NCBI GenBank assembly: GCA_964645915.1
Contig: CAZYDH010000007.1
Location: forward strand, 30,863-94,862
Source of the DNA: JACNKV01 sp964645915
Lineage (GTDB): Bacteria; Fidelibacterota; Marinisomatia; Marinisomatales; JACNKV01
Length of the DNA stretch: 64,000 bases
Direction: 5' to 3'
Part shown: piece by piece, positions 27,667-37,551 of the stretch
Layout: the number at the start of each line of letters is the position of its first letter
How positions within the stretch are numbered: the first letter of the stretch is position 1
The notes under the pieces: generated by a model
What the model was told of the DNA's origin: nothing
Databases searched by the model: none
The model's input: the letters and a program-made list of their open reading frames with translations, nothing else
Made by a program: the position numbers and the translations under genes

Positions 27667-27698
27667 TTGACTCACGTGAGAATGTACTGGTAATTTTG
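27667..27698 (+). promoter_or_regulatory. Promoter of tRNA-Leu, TTG-N21-TAATTTTG
   Basis: TTG at 27667-27669 and TAATTTTG at 27691-27698 are separated by 21 nt, a full match to the Bacteroidota -33/-7 promoter. The tRNA begins 15 nt later. The spacer contains the 10-bp palindrome CTCACGTGAG (27671-27680). Confidence 0.75.
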
Positions 27699-27712
27699 CG
27701 GGCTCATTTTAT

Positions 27713-27796
27713 GCCGGGGTGGCGGAACTGGTAGACGCGTCGGTCTCAAAAACCGATTCCAGCAATGGAGTGAGGGTTCGAGTCCCTCTCCCGGTA
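27713..27796 (+). tRNA. tRNA-Leu (anticodon CAA)
   Basis: The 84-nt cloverleaf has acceptor GCCGGGG paired to TCCCGGT (with G-U at both ends), a typical Leu D arm (GCGGAACTGGTAGACGC), an anticodon loop CTCAAAA giving anticodon CAA, a long variable arm and a TTCGAGT T-loop. The 3' CCA is not encoded. lepB follows 64 nt later with no terminator, so the two may share a transcript. Confidence 0.96.
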
Positions 27797-27860
27797 CAAA
27801 TCCCTATAACAGAGGAACATTTCCTAATCCTCTTCGTATGACTCAAAAAAGAATGATAAA

Positions 27861-28847
27861 ATGTCAAAAAAACTAAAAAAAGTTTTACTTGAGATCCGGT
27901 CTTGGATTATTATTATAGTTATCGCGTTATTATTAAAAGTAACTATCGTTGAGGCATATATTGTCCCTACCGGGAGTATGGAAAATACAATTATGACCGG
28001 TGATTTTCTCATCGGATCTCGATTGACCTACGGCACACGTACACCGGACTGGATTGGCATTCCATATACCGATATTGGTTTCTATATTCCTTACATTCGT
28101 TTTCCCGAATTTAAAAAACCAACTCAAGGGGATATTATTATTTTTCGTTATCCACGAGATCCCTTTCATAAATATGTGAAACGTTGCGTAGCAGGTCCCG
28201 GAGATACTTTGGAGATCAAAGACAGAAAATTGTTTGTCAATGGTGAAGAGTACCCATTATCAGAAAACGGTAAATTTGTTTATTCTGAATACCCAAAAGA
28301 CAAAAACCAACCCGGAATTTATCTGAACAAATATGGCAACAAGGATCATTTTTCATCTATTTCAGTTCCAAAGACTGGGCAGGTTTATGCTATTAACGAA
28401 TCTACAGATTGGAGGTTTCTTCTACCGATCATTCTAATGGATGGACATACAGTCACTTTGGAAAATGCAAACGCTCGATATGAATTTACGACAACCGATC
28501 CGAATGACATTTACCGTCGAAAAGGTGATGTTGATGTGTTTGATCCGTATTTTCCCAAAGGAACTCTACTTAATCCATGGTCTCCTTCTATCAGAGAAAC
28601 TGATTTTATCCATCTCCATATAGATGGTGTTCCTGTCACTGATTTAAAGTCATATACTGTGAAACAAGATTATTATTGGGCAATGGGTGATAATAGAGAT
28701 GACAGTTTAGATTCACGGTTTTGGGGATTTGTTCCGCATAATAATATCTTAGGCGAAGCACTTTTTGTATATTTTTCTCTGGACCTTGATCACTCGTCAG
28801 GTTTTTGGATTCCTCGATTTAATCGAGTGGGTACCGTTTTAAACTAA
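27861..28847 (+). CDS. lepB: Signal peptidase I
   Basis: LepB cleaves signal peptides on the outer face of the inner membrane. The 328 residues have one N-terminal helix (about 12-32), the serine box PTGSMENTIMTGDFL with the catalytic Ser, the lysine box KYVKRCVAGPGDTLEI, and the C-terminal box MGDNRDDSLDSRFWG. About 130 residues lie between the last two boxes, longer than in E. coli, a feature I recall for Bacteroidota enzymes. Its stop overlaps the stop of the convergent porV-like gene by 3 nt. Confidence 0.96.
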   Translation: MSKKLKKVLLEIRSWIIIIVIALLLKVTIVEAYIVPTGSMENTIMTGDFLIGSRLTYGTRTPDWIGIPYTDIGFYIPYIRFPEFKKPTQGDIIIFRYPRDPFHKYVKRCVAGPGDTLEIKDRKLFVNGEEYPLSENGKFVYSEYPKDKNQPGIYLNKYGNKDHFSSISVPKTGQVYAINESTDWRFLLPIILMDGHTVTLENANARYEFTTTDPNDIYRRKGDVDVFDPYFPKGTLLNPWSPSIRETDFIHLHIDGVPVTDLKSYTVKQDYYWAMGDNRDDSLDSRFWGFVPHNNILGEALFVYFSLDLDHSSGFWIPRFNRVGTVLN

Positions 28848-29917
28848 TTTATAGATTCAATAACTTTTTGAATAAACCATTCTGTGTTCATTGAAAATGA
28901 TAAGATGTGGCTATCTCCAAGTTCAGAACTCAATGAACTAATTTGATAAGCATAGTTTATATCTAATACATCCCACTTTATACCTAACCCGGCGGCATAA
29001 AAATCAACTTCATTTTTACCAAATCGAATAACGGTTTGTTTATTGATTGTTATTTCTGTTCCTAAGCGATAATTACCACCAATACTTCCTATAATAAAAT
29101 CGTCTTCAATCGCTTTCCCTTCCGTATGAATAAGGATATCCCCGATTAAAACTATATCTATGGGGAATCTTGGAGTGATCATTTTATGTGATCCTCCAAC
29201 CACAACTGTTGGAGAAGTGATTTCCTTTGATCCGTTATCCCACACTATCCAGGATGTTATGATATCAAACACAGTCAAACCGAAGGTAGTACTAGGCCAT
29301 ATTTGCTTCGTCATCCCAATATCCAAACCAAATCCGCTACCGGTATATTCACCCAAAGTATGGATTAACCCCTTTACCGCTCCACCAAATTGATACTTAC
29401 CTATAGACCAACCTGATGTAAAATGTATCGCATATTGATGCTGACTGAATTGTTTCAAACGGTTTACATCAAGTCTCTCTCCTTCGTCGATGAGTCCGTT
29501 TCCTTCACCAAGATCACCTGTATTTGGCACACCATCCAACCCCCAATCCAACAAACTGCTTCTTGTATCAAGGATATTAGAAACACCTTCGTGTAAAATT
29601 GTTAATCCGATGGGTTTAAACGATTTTGAATTGAACCGCATTGAGATCAGATCGTTTCCTACAACACCGTTCAACCGATTTTGATGTGCGAATACGAAAG
29701 GACGCGGGTGTGTATAATGAATATGGGCAGGATTAGATAGTATGGATGCAGATCCATTTGAGTAAGCGGTTAAGGCACCTCCGACTGCAATGGTTGAAGC
29801 ATCTCCGGAATTCCTGAATGCCTGCCAACCATATTTAACCCATGTAATTTCCTCTGCATTTATCATAGATGGCATTGTAATAAAAATAAATAATATTATC
29901 GGGATAGTTGACTTCAT
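28844..29917 (-). CDS. PorV/UPF0164-like outer-membrane protein
   Basis: A signal peptide (KSTIPIILFIFITMPSMINA) begins at the ATG at 29917, which has AGGT 7 nt upstream. A longer frame to 29959 adds 14 residues before it and is less likely. The mature 335 residues open with VGGALTAYSNGSASILSNPA, the pattern seen at the start of PorV/UPF0164-type beta barrels, and contain the loop DGVPNTGDLGEGNGLIDEGE (about residues 130-150 of the mature part). Such proteins are FadL-like barrels, some serving in type IX secretion; the exact role here is open. It follows mutS by 49 nt. Confidence 0.75.
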   Translation of the reverse strand: MKSTIPIILFIFITMPSMINAEEITWVKYGWQAFRNSGDASTIAVGGALTAYSNGSASILSNPAHIHYTHPRPFVFAHQNRLNGVVGNDLISMRFNSKSFKPIGLTILHEGVSNILDTRSSLLDWGLDGVPNTGDLGEGNGLIDEGERLDVNRLKQFSQHQYAIHFTSGWSIGKYQFGGAVKGLIHTLGEYTGSGFGLDIGMTKQIWPSTTFGLTVFDIITSWIVWDNGSKEITSPTVVVGGSHKMITPRFPIDIVLIGDILIHTEGKAIEDDFIIGSIGGNYRLGTEITINKQTVIRFGKNEVDFYAAGLGIKWDVLDINYAYQISSLSSELGDSHILSFSMNTEWFIQKVIESIN

Positions 29918-29965
29918 AGAGTTACCTAAATTGTATTTATATTTTTTCATGAGATTCATCGGATA

Positions 29966-32554
29966 TCAAAGTCCGTGTTCTTTTTTTAAGTCATCTAATT
30001 TTTTCAGTGCTTCTAACGGTGTCATTTCATTTATATTCAATTGACCTAAGGATTGTTTCAAAGCATTTTCTTGTTTTTCAAATAGAGATATCTGGTTATC
30101 TGCAGGTGGAGGAGCTTCTGACTTTCCATCAGAATGATCCAGATGAAATTGCAATATTTCGTTTGCTCGATGGATTACCGCCGAAGGAAGACCCGCCATC
30201 TTTGCAACATTTATTCCATAACTTTTATCTCCAGATCCTTTTTGAATTGTTCTCAAGAAGATAATTTTATCTCCAAATTCTTTTACGGCGACATGATAGT
30301 TTTTCAGTCGATCCAACGTGTTTTCAAGATCGGTCAATTCATGATAATGAGTAGCAAATAATGTTCGAGCAGCCAACTCTGAATGTTCATGTAGATATTC
30401 CGTGATCGCCCAGGCAAGCGAAAGTCCATCATAGGTTGCAGTCCCTCTACCTATTTCATCCAATAATATTACGCTTCGATGTGTAACGTTGTTCAAAATA
30501 TTGGCCGCTTCATTCATTTCTACCAAAAATGTACTTTCTCCACCCGCAAGATTATCACTGGCTCCTACACGAGTAAATAATTTATCTACAACTCCAATTG
30601 TCGCAGATTTCGCCGGGATAAATGACCCGATCTGTGCCATCAAGATCAATAATCCGATCTGTCTTAAATAGGTAGATTTTCCTGCCATATTTGGACCGGT
30701 AATTAAATGGATCTGTTCGGTTTCTGTATCCATAAAGACATCATTTGGGACAAATCTTTCTGTGGGCGGTAGTAATTTTTCAACCACAGGATGTCGACCT
30801 TTCCGGATCTCTAACACACCTTCTGTTGATAGATCAGGGCAACAATATTTATTTGTTATAGCAGTTTTACCAAAAGTGCATAGTATATCTAGTCTGCTTA
30901 ATAATTTAGCATTGGTTTGAATATCTGAAACAGCATTTAGAATAAATTGGCAAAGATCATCAAAGATTCTTCTTTCAATTTCCTCTATTTTTTCTTCAGC
31001 GGAAAGAATCTTTTCTTCATATTCTTTTAGTTCAGGAGTAATGTACCGTTCTGAGTTAACCAACGTTTGTTTACGGATATAAGTCTCCGGAACTTTATCT
31101 TGATGCGTTTTTGTAACATCTATATAATAACCGAAAACTTTATTAAAACCAATTTTTAACGAAGAAATACCCGTTGTTTCACGTTCAGAATTAGCATAGT
31201 CTGTCAACCAATCCTTCCCTCCTGAAGCCAGTGTACGTAATTCATCCAAATCTTCATCGATTCCTTTAGCGATCACATTACCACTGTTTAATTGTGCAGG
31301 AGCATCCGCATTCATCATAACAACAATTTTATCTGAGATACCTGATGTATCTAAAAATTGATCGGCAAACTGAATCAGATCTTCCAATTCACTGGATTTC
31401 AACAATTCAGATAAGACATGAACGGTCTGTAAACTGATCCCCAATGCAATAATATCTCGAGGACTTACTTTTCCTCGATTGATTTTACCAATGATTCTTT
31501 CTATATCTGACACCTCACTCAACAGCTTACCGGTTTGGTTCATCAGACGTTTATTTTGATAAAATGCTTTGACTATTTTTTGACGTTCTTCAATAGGATG
31601 AATATCTGTTAGGGGTCTGTTTAACCATTGTTTAAGTAACCGTCCTCCTCCGGCTGTCTTGGTTTCATCCAATATATCAATTAATGTCCCGTGAGTTCCT
31701 TGAGTTGCCAACGATTTAAATACTTCAAGATTTCTTATTGTAAAACCATCCAACCCCATTACACCTTCATTTAAAATCGGTTGCAATGTAGAAATATGTT
31801 TTAACGATGTATTTAATGATTGTCGAAGGTGATAAAATAGTGCTCCACCGGCAGTAATACCCTGATGCAAATCTTCACAGCCAAACCCTTTTAACGAAGT
31901 TGTTTGAAAATGATCTGTTAATGTCCGATAGCTTTGATCAAAATTAAAAACCCAATCTTCCACTTGAGTTATGAAAGGAAGCAGTTCTCTGTACCAAGAT
32001 TCCAATGAATAAGAAACACTTTCCCCTATTAAAATTTCTCTTGGGGAATATTTTCTCAATGATTCAGTAATTTTATCCTCTTCACATTCGCCAAGTAGAA
32101 ATTCTCCAGTGGATTGATCCAAGACCGCATATCCGGCTTTTCCTCGATGACTGTACAGACAAGCTAAATATTGATTCGATTTATCGTTTAACGCACGATC
32201 AGCGGTCAACGTACCCGGGGTTACGACTTCGGTAACTTCTCGCTTAACAATCCCTTTTGCAAGTTTAGGGTCTTCAACTTGCTCACAAATCGCAACACGA
32301 TATCCTGCCTGAACCAATTTTGGAAGATAATTATCCAAAGCATGATGAGGAAATCCCGCAAGAGGTACATCTGCCGCTGCACCATTCGCACGTTTTGTTA
32401 AAACAATACCTAAGATTTTCGCTGTGATTTTTGCATCTTCTTGAAAGGTTTCAAAAAAATCACCCATACGGAACAACACAATCGAGTCCGGGTGTTGTCG
32501 CTTAATCTCTAAATATTGCCGCATTAATGGTGTTCCAGCCTTTGTCTCTGCCAT
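29966..32554 (-). CDS. mutS: DNA mismatch repair protein MutS
   Basis: MutS recognises mismatches and starts repair with MutL. The 862 residues have the N-terminal mismatch-binding domain with MGDFFETF (the Phe-x-Glu motif, near residue 32), connector and lever domains, and the ABC-type ATPase with ITGPNMAGKSTYLRQ, STFLVEMNEAANIL and VILLDEIGRGTATYDG. The beta-clamp-like tail (QISLFEKQE) is near the C-terminus. The start overlaps the selB stop as TAATG. No endonuclease mutL is in the window; the GlmL/MutL-family protein at 4.9 kb is unrelated to it. Confidence 0.98.
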   Translation of the reverse strand: MAETKAGTPLMRQYLEIKRQHPDSIVLFRMGDFFETFQEDAKITAKILGIVLTKRANGAAADVPLAGFPHHALDNYLPKLVQAGYRVAICEQVEDPKLAKGIVKREVTEVVTPGTLTADRALNDKSNQYLACLYSHRGKAGYAVLDQSTGEFLLGECEEDKITESLRKYSPREILIGESVSYSLESWYRELLPFITQVEDWVFNFDQSYRTLTDHFQTTSLKGFGCEDLHQGITAGGALFYHLRQSLNTSLKHISTLQPILNEGVMGLDGFTIRNLEVFKSLATQGTHGTLIDILDETKTAGGGRLLKQWLNRPLTDIHPIEERQKIVKAFYQNKRLMNQTGKLLSEVSDIERIIGKINRGKVSPRDIIALGISLQTVHVLSELLKSSELEDLIQFADQFLDTSGISDKIVVMMNADAPAQLNSGNVIAKGIDEDLDELRTLASGGKDWLTDYANSERETTGISSLKIGFNKVFGYYIDVTKTHQDKVPETYIRKQTLVNSERYITPELKEYEEKILSAEEKIEEIERRIFDDLCQFILNAVSDIQTNAKLLSRLDILCTFGKTAITNKYCCPDLSTEGVLEIRKGRHPVVEKLLPPTERFVPNDVFMDTETEQIHLITGPNMAGKSTYLRQIGLLILMAQIGSFIPAKSATIGVVDKLFTRVGASDNLAGGESTFLVEMNEAANILNNVTHRSVILLDEIGRGTATYDGLSLAWAITEYLHEHSELAARTLFATHYHELTDLENTLDRLKNYHVAVKEFGDKIIFLRTIQKGSGDKSYGINVAKMAGLPSAVIHRANEILQFHLDHSDGKSEAPPPADNQISLFEKQENALKQSLGQLNINEMTPLEALKKLDDLKKEHGL

Positions 32555-34404
32555 TAGAGTTTTTCTCCTTTCAAACGATCATTTCCCCTTCGTACTGTCA
32601 TTCGATTCTTATCCAAATATTCTAAGATAGGGATGGCAGTTTTTCTGGTTAATCCGAAACTCTCTTTAAACTCGGGAACTGTTAAGATATCATGGGTATC
32701 GAACCATCGTCTTATTGTTTCTTGAATCTTCACAAGATGTTGGTAATCCATCCACATTCCCTGTTGTATTTCAATCACCCGATGTTGAGCTTTTAAGGCG
32801 TGTAAAATCTTTACTACCGATGATCCAATCTCTGTGAACAATTCCTTTTCAGTTAAAACTAAATTCGGAGTTCTTGATAAGTTAGATAAAACCAGATTTG
32901 CTTTATCTTTATCTTTATCCGAAATTGATATCTCATGTTCTGCCATAGCAAAACCAGATTCAACATGTTTTATCATGTTTTCTGAAATGAGGATATTTTT
33001 GATGACCTCAAACCATGTAGAGCTAAAGCCTAATTGATCCTGTAAAGATTTTAGTCCAATAAACGCACGATATGGATTGTGTTTATGAAAGGTTTCCACA
33101 CATTCAGTAAACAAGGTTTTTGATTTCATTAAATTCTCTTTTGTCACACATAATTCATCCATTATCTCAATGTTGGTGGATAGTGATCCTAAAAGATCCT
33201 CCCGAGTTATATGAAACTTACTACTCCAATCTGCAACGGACTTAGGAGATATCCAATGACGAGAGATAAATTGTAAATATCTCTCATCAGAATTTCGGGA
33301 TAAATCCTGTGCCCATAATTTAATTTCCTTCCAAGACCCTGTTGGATCAGGATCTAAGATTTTTCCACCTGCAATAGTTTCCATCGGAGAATAGGATCGT
33401 ATCACAAACCGATCGTCCATGGCTGCGATAATCGGTTCTTCTAATGCGATAATGCAATTTCCGGTCTCACCTTGTTTTAAAGTTGAATCAGTCAAGGTAA
33501 TACGACCCAAAACTTCAGATGTACCAATATGTACACGAACCCGTTGTTTCGATTTAATTTGCCAACCGGTACCCTGTATCATTGAAATATTTACAATGAT
33601 TCTTTTAGTTGGTTTGAAAAATCCTTGCTCTACTAATTCGGACCCTCTCCACACTTGTTCTTTTGAAAGTCCTGATATATTGATGGCTGCACGATCACCC
33701 ATCGTTACATTTTGAACACTATTACCATGACTTTGAATCCCTCGCACTTTCCGCTTTTCACCTTCAGGCAGGCATACTACATCATCTCCAACGGATAATT
33801 TTCCGGAAAGAACTGTTCCGGTTGTGACAACCCCAAATCCCTTTTTTACGAATACTCTATCCACCTGCATTCTGAAAAATCCTCGGTCTTTCTCATTTTG
33901 AACGAATGAAGCTGTTTCAATCAGTTGAGTTCTTAATGTGTCAATTCCCGTCTCCGGGTTTACAGAGGTTCGTACGATGGGTGCATCTTCAAAAGGGGTA
34001 TTTAATAGAATATCTCTGATCTCTTCTTCAACCAAGTCTATCCATTCCGGTTCGCTTACAAGATCTATTTTTGTTAAAGCAATAACTGCTTTTTTGATCC
34101 CTAATAATGAAATGATATTTAGATGCTCACGTGTTTGTGGCATAATTCCATCATCTGCTGCGATCACAAGAAGAGCGATATGAATCGTTGATACACCGGC
34201 AACCATATTCCGAATAAATTTTTCATGTCCCGGAACATCGATTATTGTAATTGAATCATCTAAAAAAGCGAACCCAAGATCAATGGTCATCCCTCGCTCT
34301 TTTTCTTGTTCAAGACGGTCGGTGTCCGTTCCTGTTAGTGCTTTAACAAGTGCTGTTTTACCATGATCTATATGACCGGATGTTCCTATGACTATCTGGG
34401 TCAT
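32554..34404 (-). CDS. selB: Selenocysteine-specific elongation factor SelB
   Basis: SelB carries Sec-tRNA to UGA codons by binding the SECIS hairpin. The 616 residues contain a GTPase (GTSGHIDHGKTALVKAL at 7-23, DVPGHEKFIRNMVAG, ALTKIDL), two OB/EF-Tu-like domains and a C-terminal series of winged-helix repeats (about 380-616) for RNA binding. Its start overlaps the selA stop as ATGA. Together with selA it indicates an active selenocysteine pathway, and a target gene is visible at 18812-19036. Confidence 0.97.
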   Translation of the reverse strand: MTQIVIGTSGHIDHGKTALVKALTGTDTDRLEQEKERGMTIDLGFAFLDDSITIIDVPGHEKFIRNMVAGVSTIHIALLVIAADDGIMPQTREHLNIISLLGIKKAVIALTKIDLVSEPEWIDLVEEEIRDILLNTPFEDAPIVRTSVNPETGIDTLRTQLIETASFVQNEKDRGFFRMQVDRVFVKKGFGVVTTGTVLSGKLSVGDDVVCLPEGEKRKVRGIQSHGNSVQNVTMGDRAAINISGLSKEQVWRGSELVEQGFFKPTKRIIVNISMIQGTGWQIKSKQRVRVHIGTSEVLGRITLTDSTLKQGETGNCIIALEEPIIAAMDDRFVIRSYSPMETIAGGKILDPDPTGSWKEIKLWAQDLSRNSDERYLQFISRHWISPKSVADWSSKFHITREDLLGSLSTNIEIMDELCVTKENLMKSKTLFTECVETFHKHNPYRAFIGLKSLQDQLGFSSTWFEVIKNILISENMIKHVESGFAMAEHEISISDKDKDKANLVLSNLSRTPNLVLTEKELFTEIGSSVVKILHALKAQHRVIEIQQGMWMDYQHLVKIQETIRRWFDTHDILTVPEFKESFGLTRKTAIPILEYLDKNRMTVRRGNDRLKGEKL

Positions 34405-35774
34405 ACTTTTAAATCTTTGATTTGTTGTTTCAGGGTTTTTATTTGTTCAGGTAATACTGCTTTCAGGTCAATAAAAAATGCATTTCCTGAAATATATCCG
34501 ATGACGGGAGTATCTCCCAAACGCAACATTTGGGATAATTGTGTTATTTTAACCGTTTTAGGTTGAAATTTTAGTGCGACACTATCAATTACTTTTGTAG
34601 GCAGAGATCCACTTCCTGCTTCGACTTGAGATTCTACAAGTTTGATTCGCAATTTTTGAACCAGTTTCTTCGGAAGTGATGATAAAATATCTTGTCCTCT
34701 TTTCATTAACAATGGACGTTTTGAAATTAATAACCTATGAGTCAGATTATCTTTTTTCCATTTATTTCCATCTAAACTTCTTAACGTTTCTTCCATAAGA
34801 GCCACACACATTTTATCACATCGAAGTGTACGATATAGTGGATTTAAATACATTTGTTTTAAGATTTTCTCATTTCCAACGATAATTCCTGCTTGAGGGC
34901 CACCAAGAAGTTTATCACCTGAAAATGTCACGAAGTCTACATCGGTTTTTACAATATCCAATACAGGGATTTCATTGGGTAGATCATTATCCGCTAAGTT
35001 GGTTAAAGCACCGCTGCCAAGATCTGCCATTACGGGAATATTATTCTCTTTCCCCAATTGAACCAATTCTTTTAATGAGACGTCCTTTGTGAATCCTTCG
35101 ACTACATAGTTACTGGTGTGTACCCATAAAAGCAAACCTGTTTCTGAAGAAATAGCATTTTGGTAATCTTTTAAATGAGTTCGATTAGTGGTCCCCACTT
35201 CTTTAAGTTTACATCCACTTTTTTTGATGATATCCGGAATACGAAATGATCCGCCAATTTCCACCTGTTGTCCACGCGAAACAACGACTTCTTTTCCATC
35301 TGCGATCGTATTTAACGCTAAGAGAACAGCAGCTGCATTATTGTTCACCATCAAACTTGATTCTGTTCCACATAGAGCACTCATCATAAAAGATATATGG
35401 TCTTGTCTTTCTCCTCTTTTCCCTGAATCCAGATCAAACTCTAAATTCACATACCCATCTAATCTTTTCGCTACTCTTCTTAAAACTTTTCCCGGTAAAG
35501 GTGCTCTTCCAAATCCGGTATGTAACACAACACCGGTTCCATTGATAATATTTTTCATAGTCGGTTCTGAAAGTTGTTTTATTTTACTAATGATTATCTT
35601 AACAACTTCTTCTCTTTTTATCTCATTATGATTTTTGACAACTTGCTTTCTAATTGTATCAATTTCCTGATCAATGATCTTCATAAGAATCTGATGGTGT
35701 AAACAAATGTCAGAAGGGATCTCATTTAGAATTTCTGAAACAGAAGGTAAATGTTTAAGCAAATTTTTATTCAT
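34401..35774 (-). CDS. selA: L-seryl-tRNA(Sec) selenium transferase
   Basis: SelA converts Ser-tRNA(Sec) to Sec-tRNA(Sec) using selenophosphate and PLP. The 457 residues match the family. The PLP lysine lies in FSGDKLLGGPQAG (near 295). Other family marks are NGTGVVLHTGFGRAPL (about 85-100), VNNNAAAVLLAL (near 142) and MADLGSGAL. It is coupled to selB by a 4-nt overlap and lies 27 nt after the MFS gene. selC and selD are not in the window. Confidence 0.97.
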   Translation of the reverse strand: MNKNLLKHLPSVSEILNEIPSDICLHHQILMKIIDQEIDTIRKQVVKNHNEIKREEVVKIIISKIKQLSEPTMKNIINGTGVVLHTGFGRAPLPGKVLRRVAKRLDGYVNLEFDLDSGKRGERQDHISFMMSALCGTESSLMVNNNAAAVLLALNTIADGKEVVVSRGQQVEIGGSFRIPDIIKKSGCKLKEVGTTNRTHLKDYQNAISSETGLLLWVHTSNYVVEGFTKDVSLKELVQLGKENNIPVMADLGSGALTNLADNDLPNEIPVLDIVKTDVDFVTFSGDKLLGGPQAGIIVGNEKILKQMYLNPLYRTLRCDKMCVALMEETLRSLDGNKWKKDNLTHRLLISKRPLLMKRGQDILSSLPKKLVQKLRIKLVESQVEAGSGSLPTKVIDSVALKFQPKTVKITQLSQMLRLGDTPVIGYISGNAFFIDLKAVLPEQIKTLKQQIKDLKV

Positions 35775-35801
35775 ATTAATTACATCTTTCCGAATAATTT
35801 T

Positions 35802-36965
35802 TTATCCATAAACTTTTCTTCCTAATAGGTAAGTTAGCACACCAGCAGGAATTAACACTATACCCATAGCAGGAAATACATAAGCAACCCCAAAATATTC
35901 CGAGACCCAACCGCTTACACCAGCGGCGATTGATCCAACCCCAAAACTAAAAAAGAAACTGATCCCATATCCAACACCTCGATGTCGGCTATGTGTTAAT
36001 GAAGCGACCAATGAATTTGAAACAGGTTGCCATGCAAAATGAACAACACCAAATAGAATAGCAACAAAGATCAATGTCCACCCATTTAAGAATCCAATTA
36101 AAACTAATAATGGGATACTAATTATAACGATTCCAAAAAGAATGTAAGCCTTATTATATCGCTTCCCTAATATTCCTCCAATTGTTTGTCCGACTATCCC
36201 TGCTAGTAAAACAGCAGTGGTAAACACCCCTCCTCTTATCGTGTCTGAAAAATGAAGGATTAACTCACGTGTTTTGATCGCAAAATGGGTAGGCATAAAT
36301 GTTGTAAAACCTGCAAATGATAATCCAATAAAAATACCGATTCCATAATAAATGATTAGCGCAGGCTTATTGGTAATTTTTGTCCCGGCTAAGTCTGTAG
36401 TATCAATTGGCCCCTTTCTAACCGGGATCAATAAAATAGTTCCAATCGCTAATCCTAGATTTAGTAAAGCAAAAACAACAAACGCTGCTCTCCACGAGAT
36501 CCAATCAGTAACCAATGCAGTTACGATCGGTCCGATGGCTAATCCAATGGATCCAGCGATTCCATGAAATGCCATTCCTCGATTAATTTCGGTTATCCGT
36601 TTTGAAATAATCGTTAAACCGGCAGGATGATGAATACTGCAAAATAAACCCATTATCACCAATCCAACACCAAAAGAGAATAGTGTTTTAGATAAAACAA
36701 TAAGGATCATGGAAAAAACAGATCCAAATTGATAAATCAATAGAAGATTCCTACCGCCAATCTTTGATTCAAAATATCCGGTGGGAATAGCTCCTACTCC
36801 AAACATGAAAGCACTTAACATAGCTATATATCCAAGCGTGTCTAGTCCAACACCAAACTCAGTTTGGACAGATAGTAGAATACTTGGGAAAACCAACATT
36901 AAAGCATGAACGGTCATATGAGAACCACCGGTAATCGCTAAAATGTATTTTTCTATTTTTGTCAT
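35802..36965 (-). CDS. MFS transporter
   Basis: The 387 residues form about twelve hydrophobic spans. The first half has FGVGAIPTGYFESKIGGRNLLL, the loop 2-3 pattern of the major facilitator superfamily, and GLFCSIHHPAGLTIISKRI, which resembles the fosmidomycin-resistance-like branch. Substrate unknown. It is sandwiched between lptE and selA in the long minus-strand run, 22 and 27 nt away. A selenium-related role is possible only by location. Confidence 0.85.
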   Translation of the reverse strand: MTKIEKYILAITGGSHMTVHALMLVFPSILLSVQTEFGVGLDTLGYIAMLSAFMFGVGAIPTGYFESKIGGRNLLLIYQFGSVFSMILIVLSKTLFSFGVGLVIMGLFCSIHHPAGLTIISKRITEINRGMAFHGIAGSIGLAIGPIVTALVTDWISWRAAFVVFALLNLGLAIGTILLIPVRKGPIDTTDLAGTKITNKPALIIYYGIGIFIGLSFAGFTTFMPTHFAIKTRELILHFSDTIRGGVFTTAVLLAGIVGQTIGGILGKRYNKAYILFGIVIISIPLLVLIGFLNGWTLIFVAILFGVVHFAWQPVSNSLVASLTHSRHRGVGYGISFFFSFGVGSIAAGVSGWVSEYFGVAYVFPAMGIVLIPAGVLTYLLGRKVYG

Positions 36966-36987
36966 TATCTAAACTATTCTTTACGAT

Positions 36988-37551
36988 TTACCAATCAGCT
37001 AATATATCATTGATAATTTCATCGGCAATCTTTTTTACTGCTACTTTTGTGGCAAAAGTACGGGCATCTCCTATTTCATCCCCGTCTTCATCATCGAGCA
37101 AACCATCTCCGTCATTATCTACTCCATCGACACTGATATCACTACCATATCCGTACGCACCCCATCCTGAGTACTCTTTATCTATGATACTTTTTTCCTC
37201 TTTCACATCATACCACTCAATGCTTAATCGTATAGTAATTCTATTTTCAGAGACCACTTCCTGTTGACTATATGTAAATGGTGTATCGTCTACACTAAGA
37301 ATTACTCCTCTCAAAATAGAGTCAGATTGATCTTCCTCTCGGATATTTAAAATATTTTCTTGAGTAAACATATCCACCAAATTATCCGTTATCTCCTCGG
37401 AAACACCATATTCAGCCGTTTGATTTTCTAATAATGGAATTGCGATACTTTTGATATGCGGAGGGATGGATCCTGCCATCGAATAATATCCACAATTTTG
37501 CATTGATAAGGATACTATACAGATAATAGTTGTTAATAGTAATCTTCTCAT
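36988..37551 (-). CDS. LptE-like lipoprotein with Asp-rich insertion
   Basis: The 187-residue lipoprotein has a signal peptide with Cys at about residue 20 (SMQNCGYYS) and the LptE-family opening GSIPPHIKSIAIPLLENQTA, then EEITDNLVDMFTQEN. In E. coli LptE plugs LptD for lipopolysaccharide insertion at the outer membrane. Between about residues 135 and 162 lies an unusual acidic stretch with DNDGDGLLDDEDGDE, like calcium-binding loops, just before the C-terminal helix. The start overlaps the sigma-54 activator stop as ATGA. Confidence 0.85.
   Translation of the reverse strand: MRRLLLTTIICIVSLSMQNCGYYSMAGSIPPHIKSIAIPLLENQTAEYGVSEEITDNLVDMFTQENILNIREEDQSDSILRGVILSVDDTPFTYSQQEVVSENRITIRLSIEWYDVKEEKSIIDKEYSGWGAYGYGSDISVDGVDNDGDGLLDDEDGDEIGDARTFATKVAVKKIADEIINDILADW

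Noticed and set aside
29966..32554. Functional link between mutS and the MutL-named protein at 4.9 kb
   Set aside because: The latter is a GlmL-type ASKHA protein, not the GHKL mismatch-repair MutL; only the name is shared.
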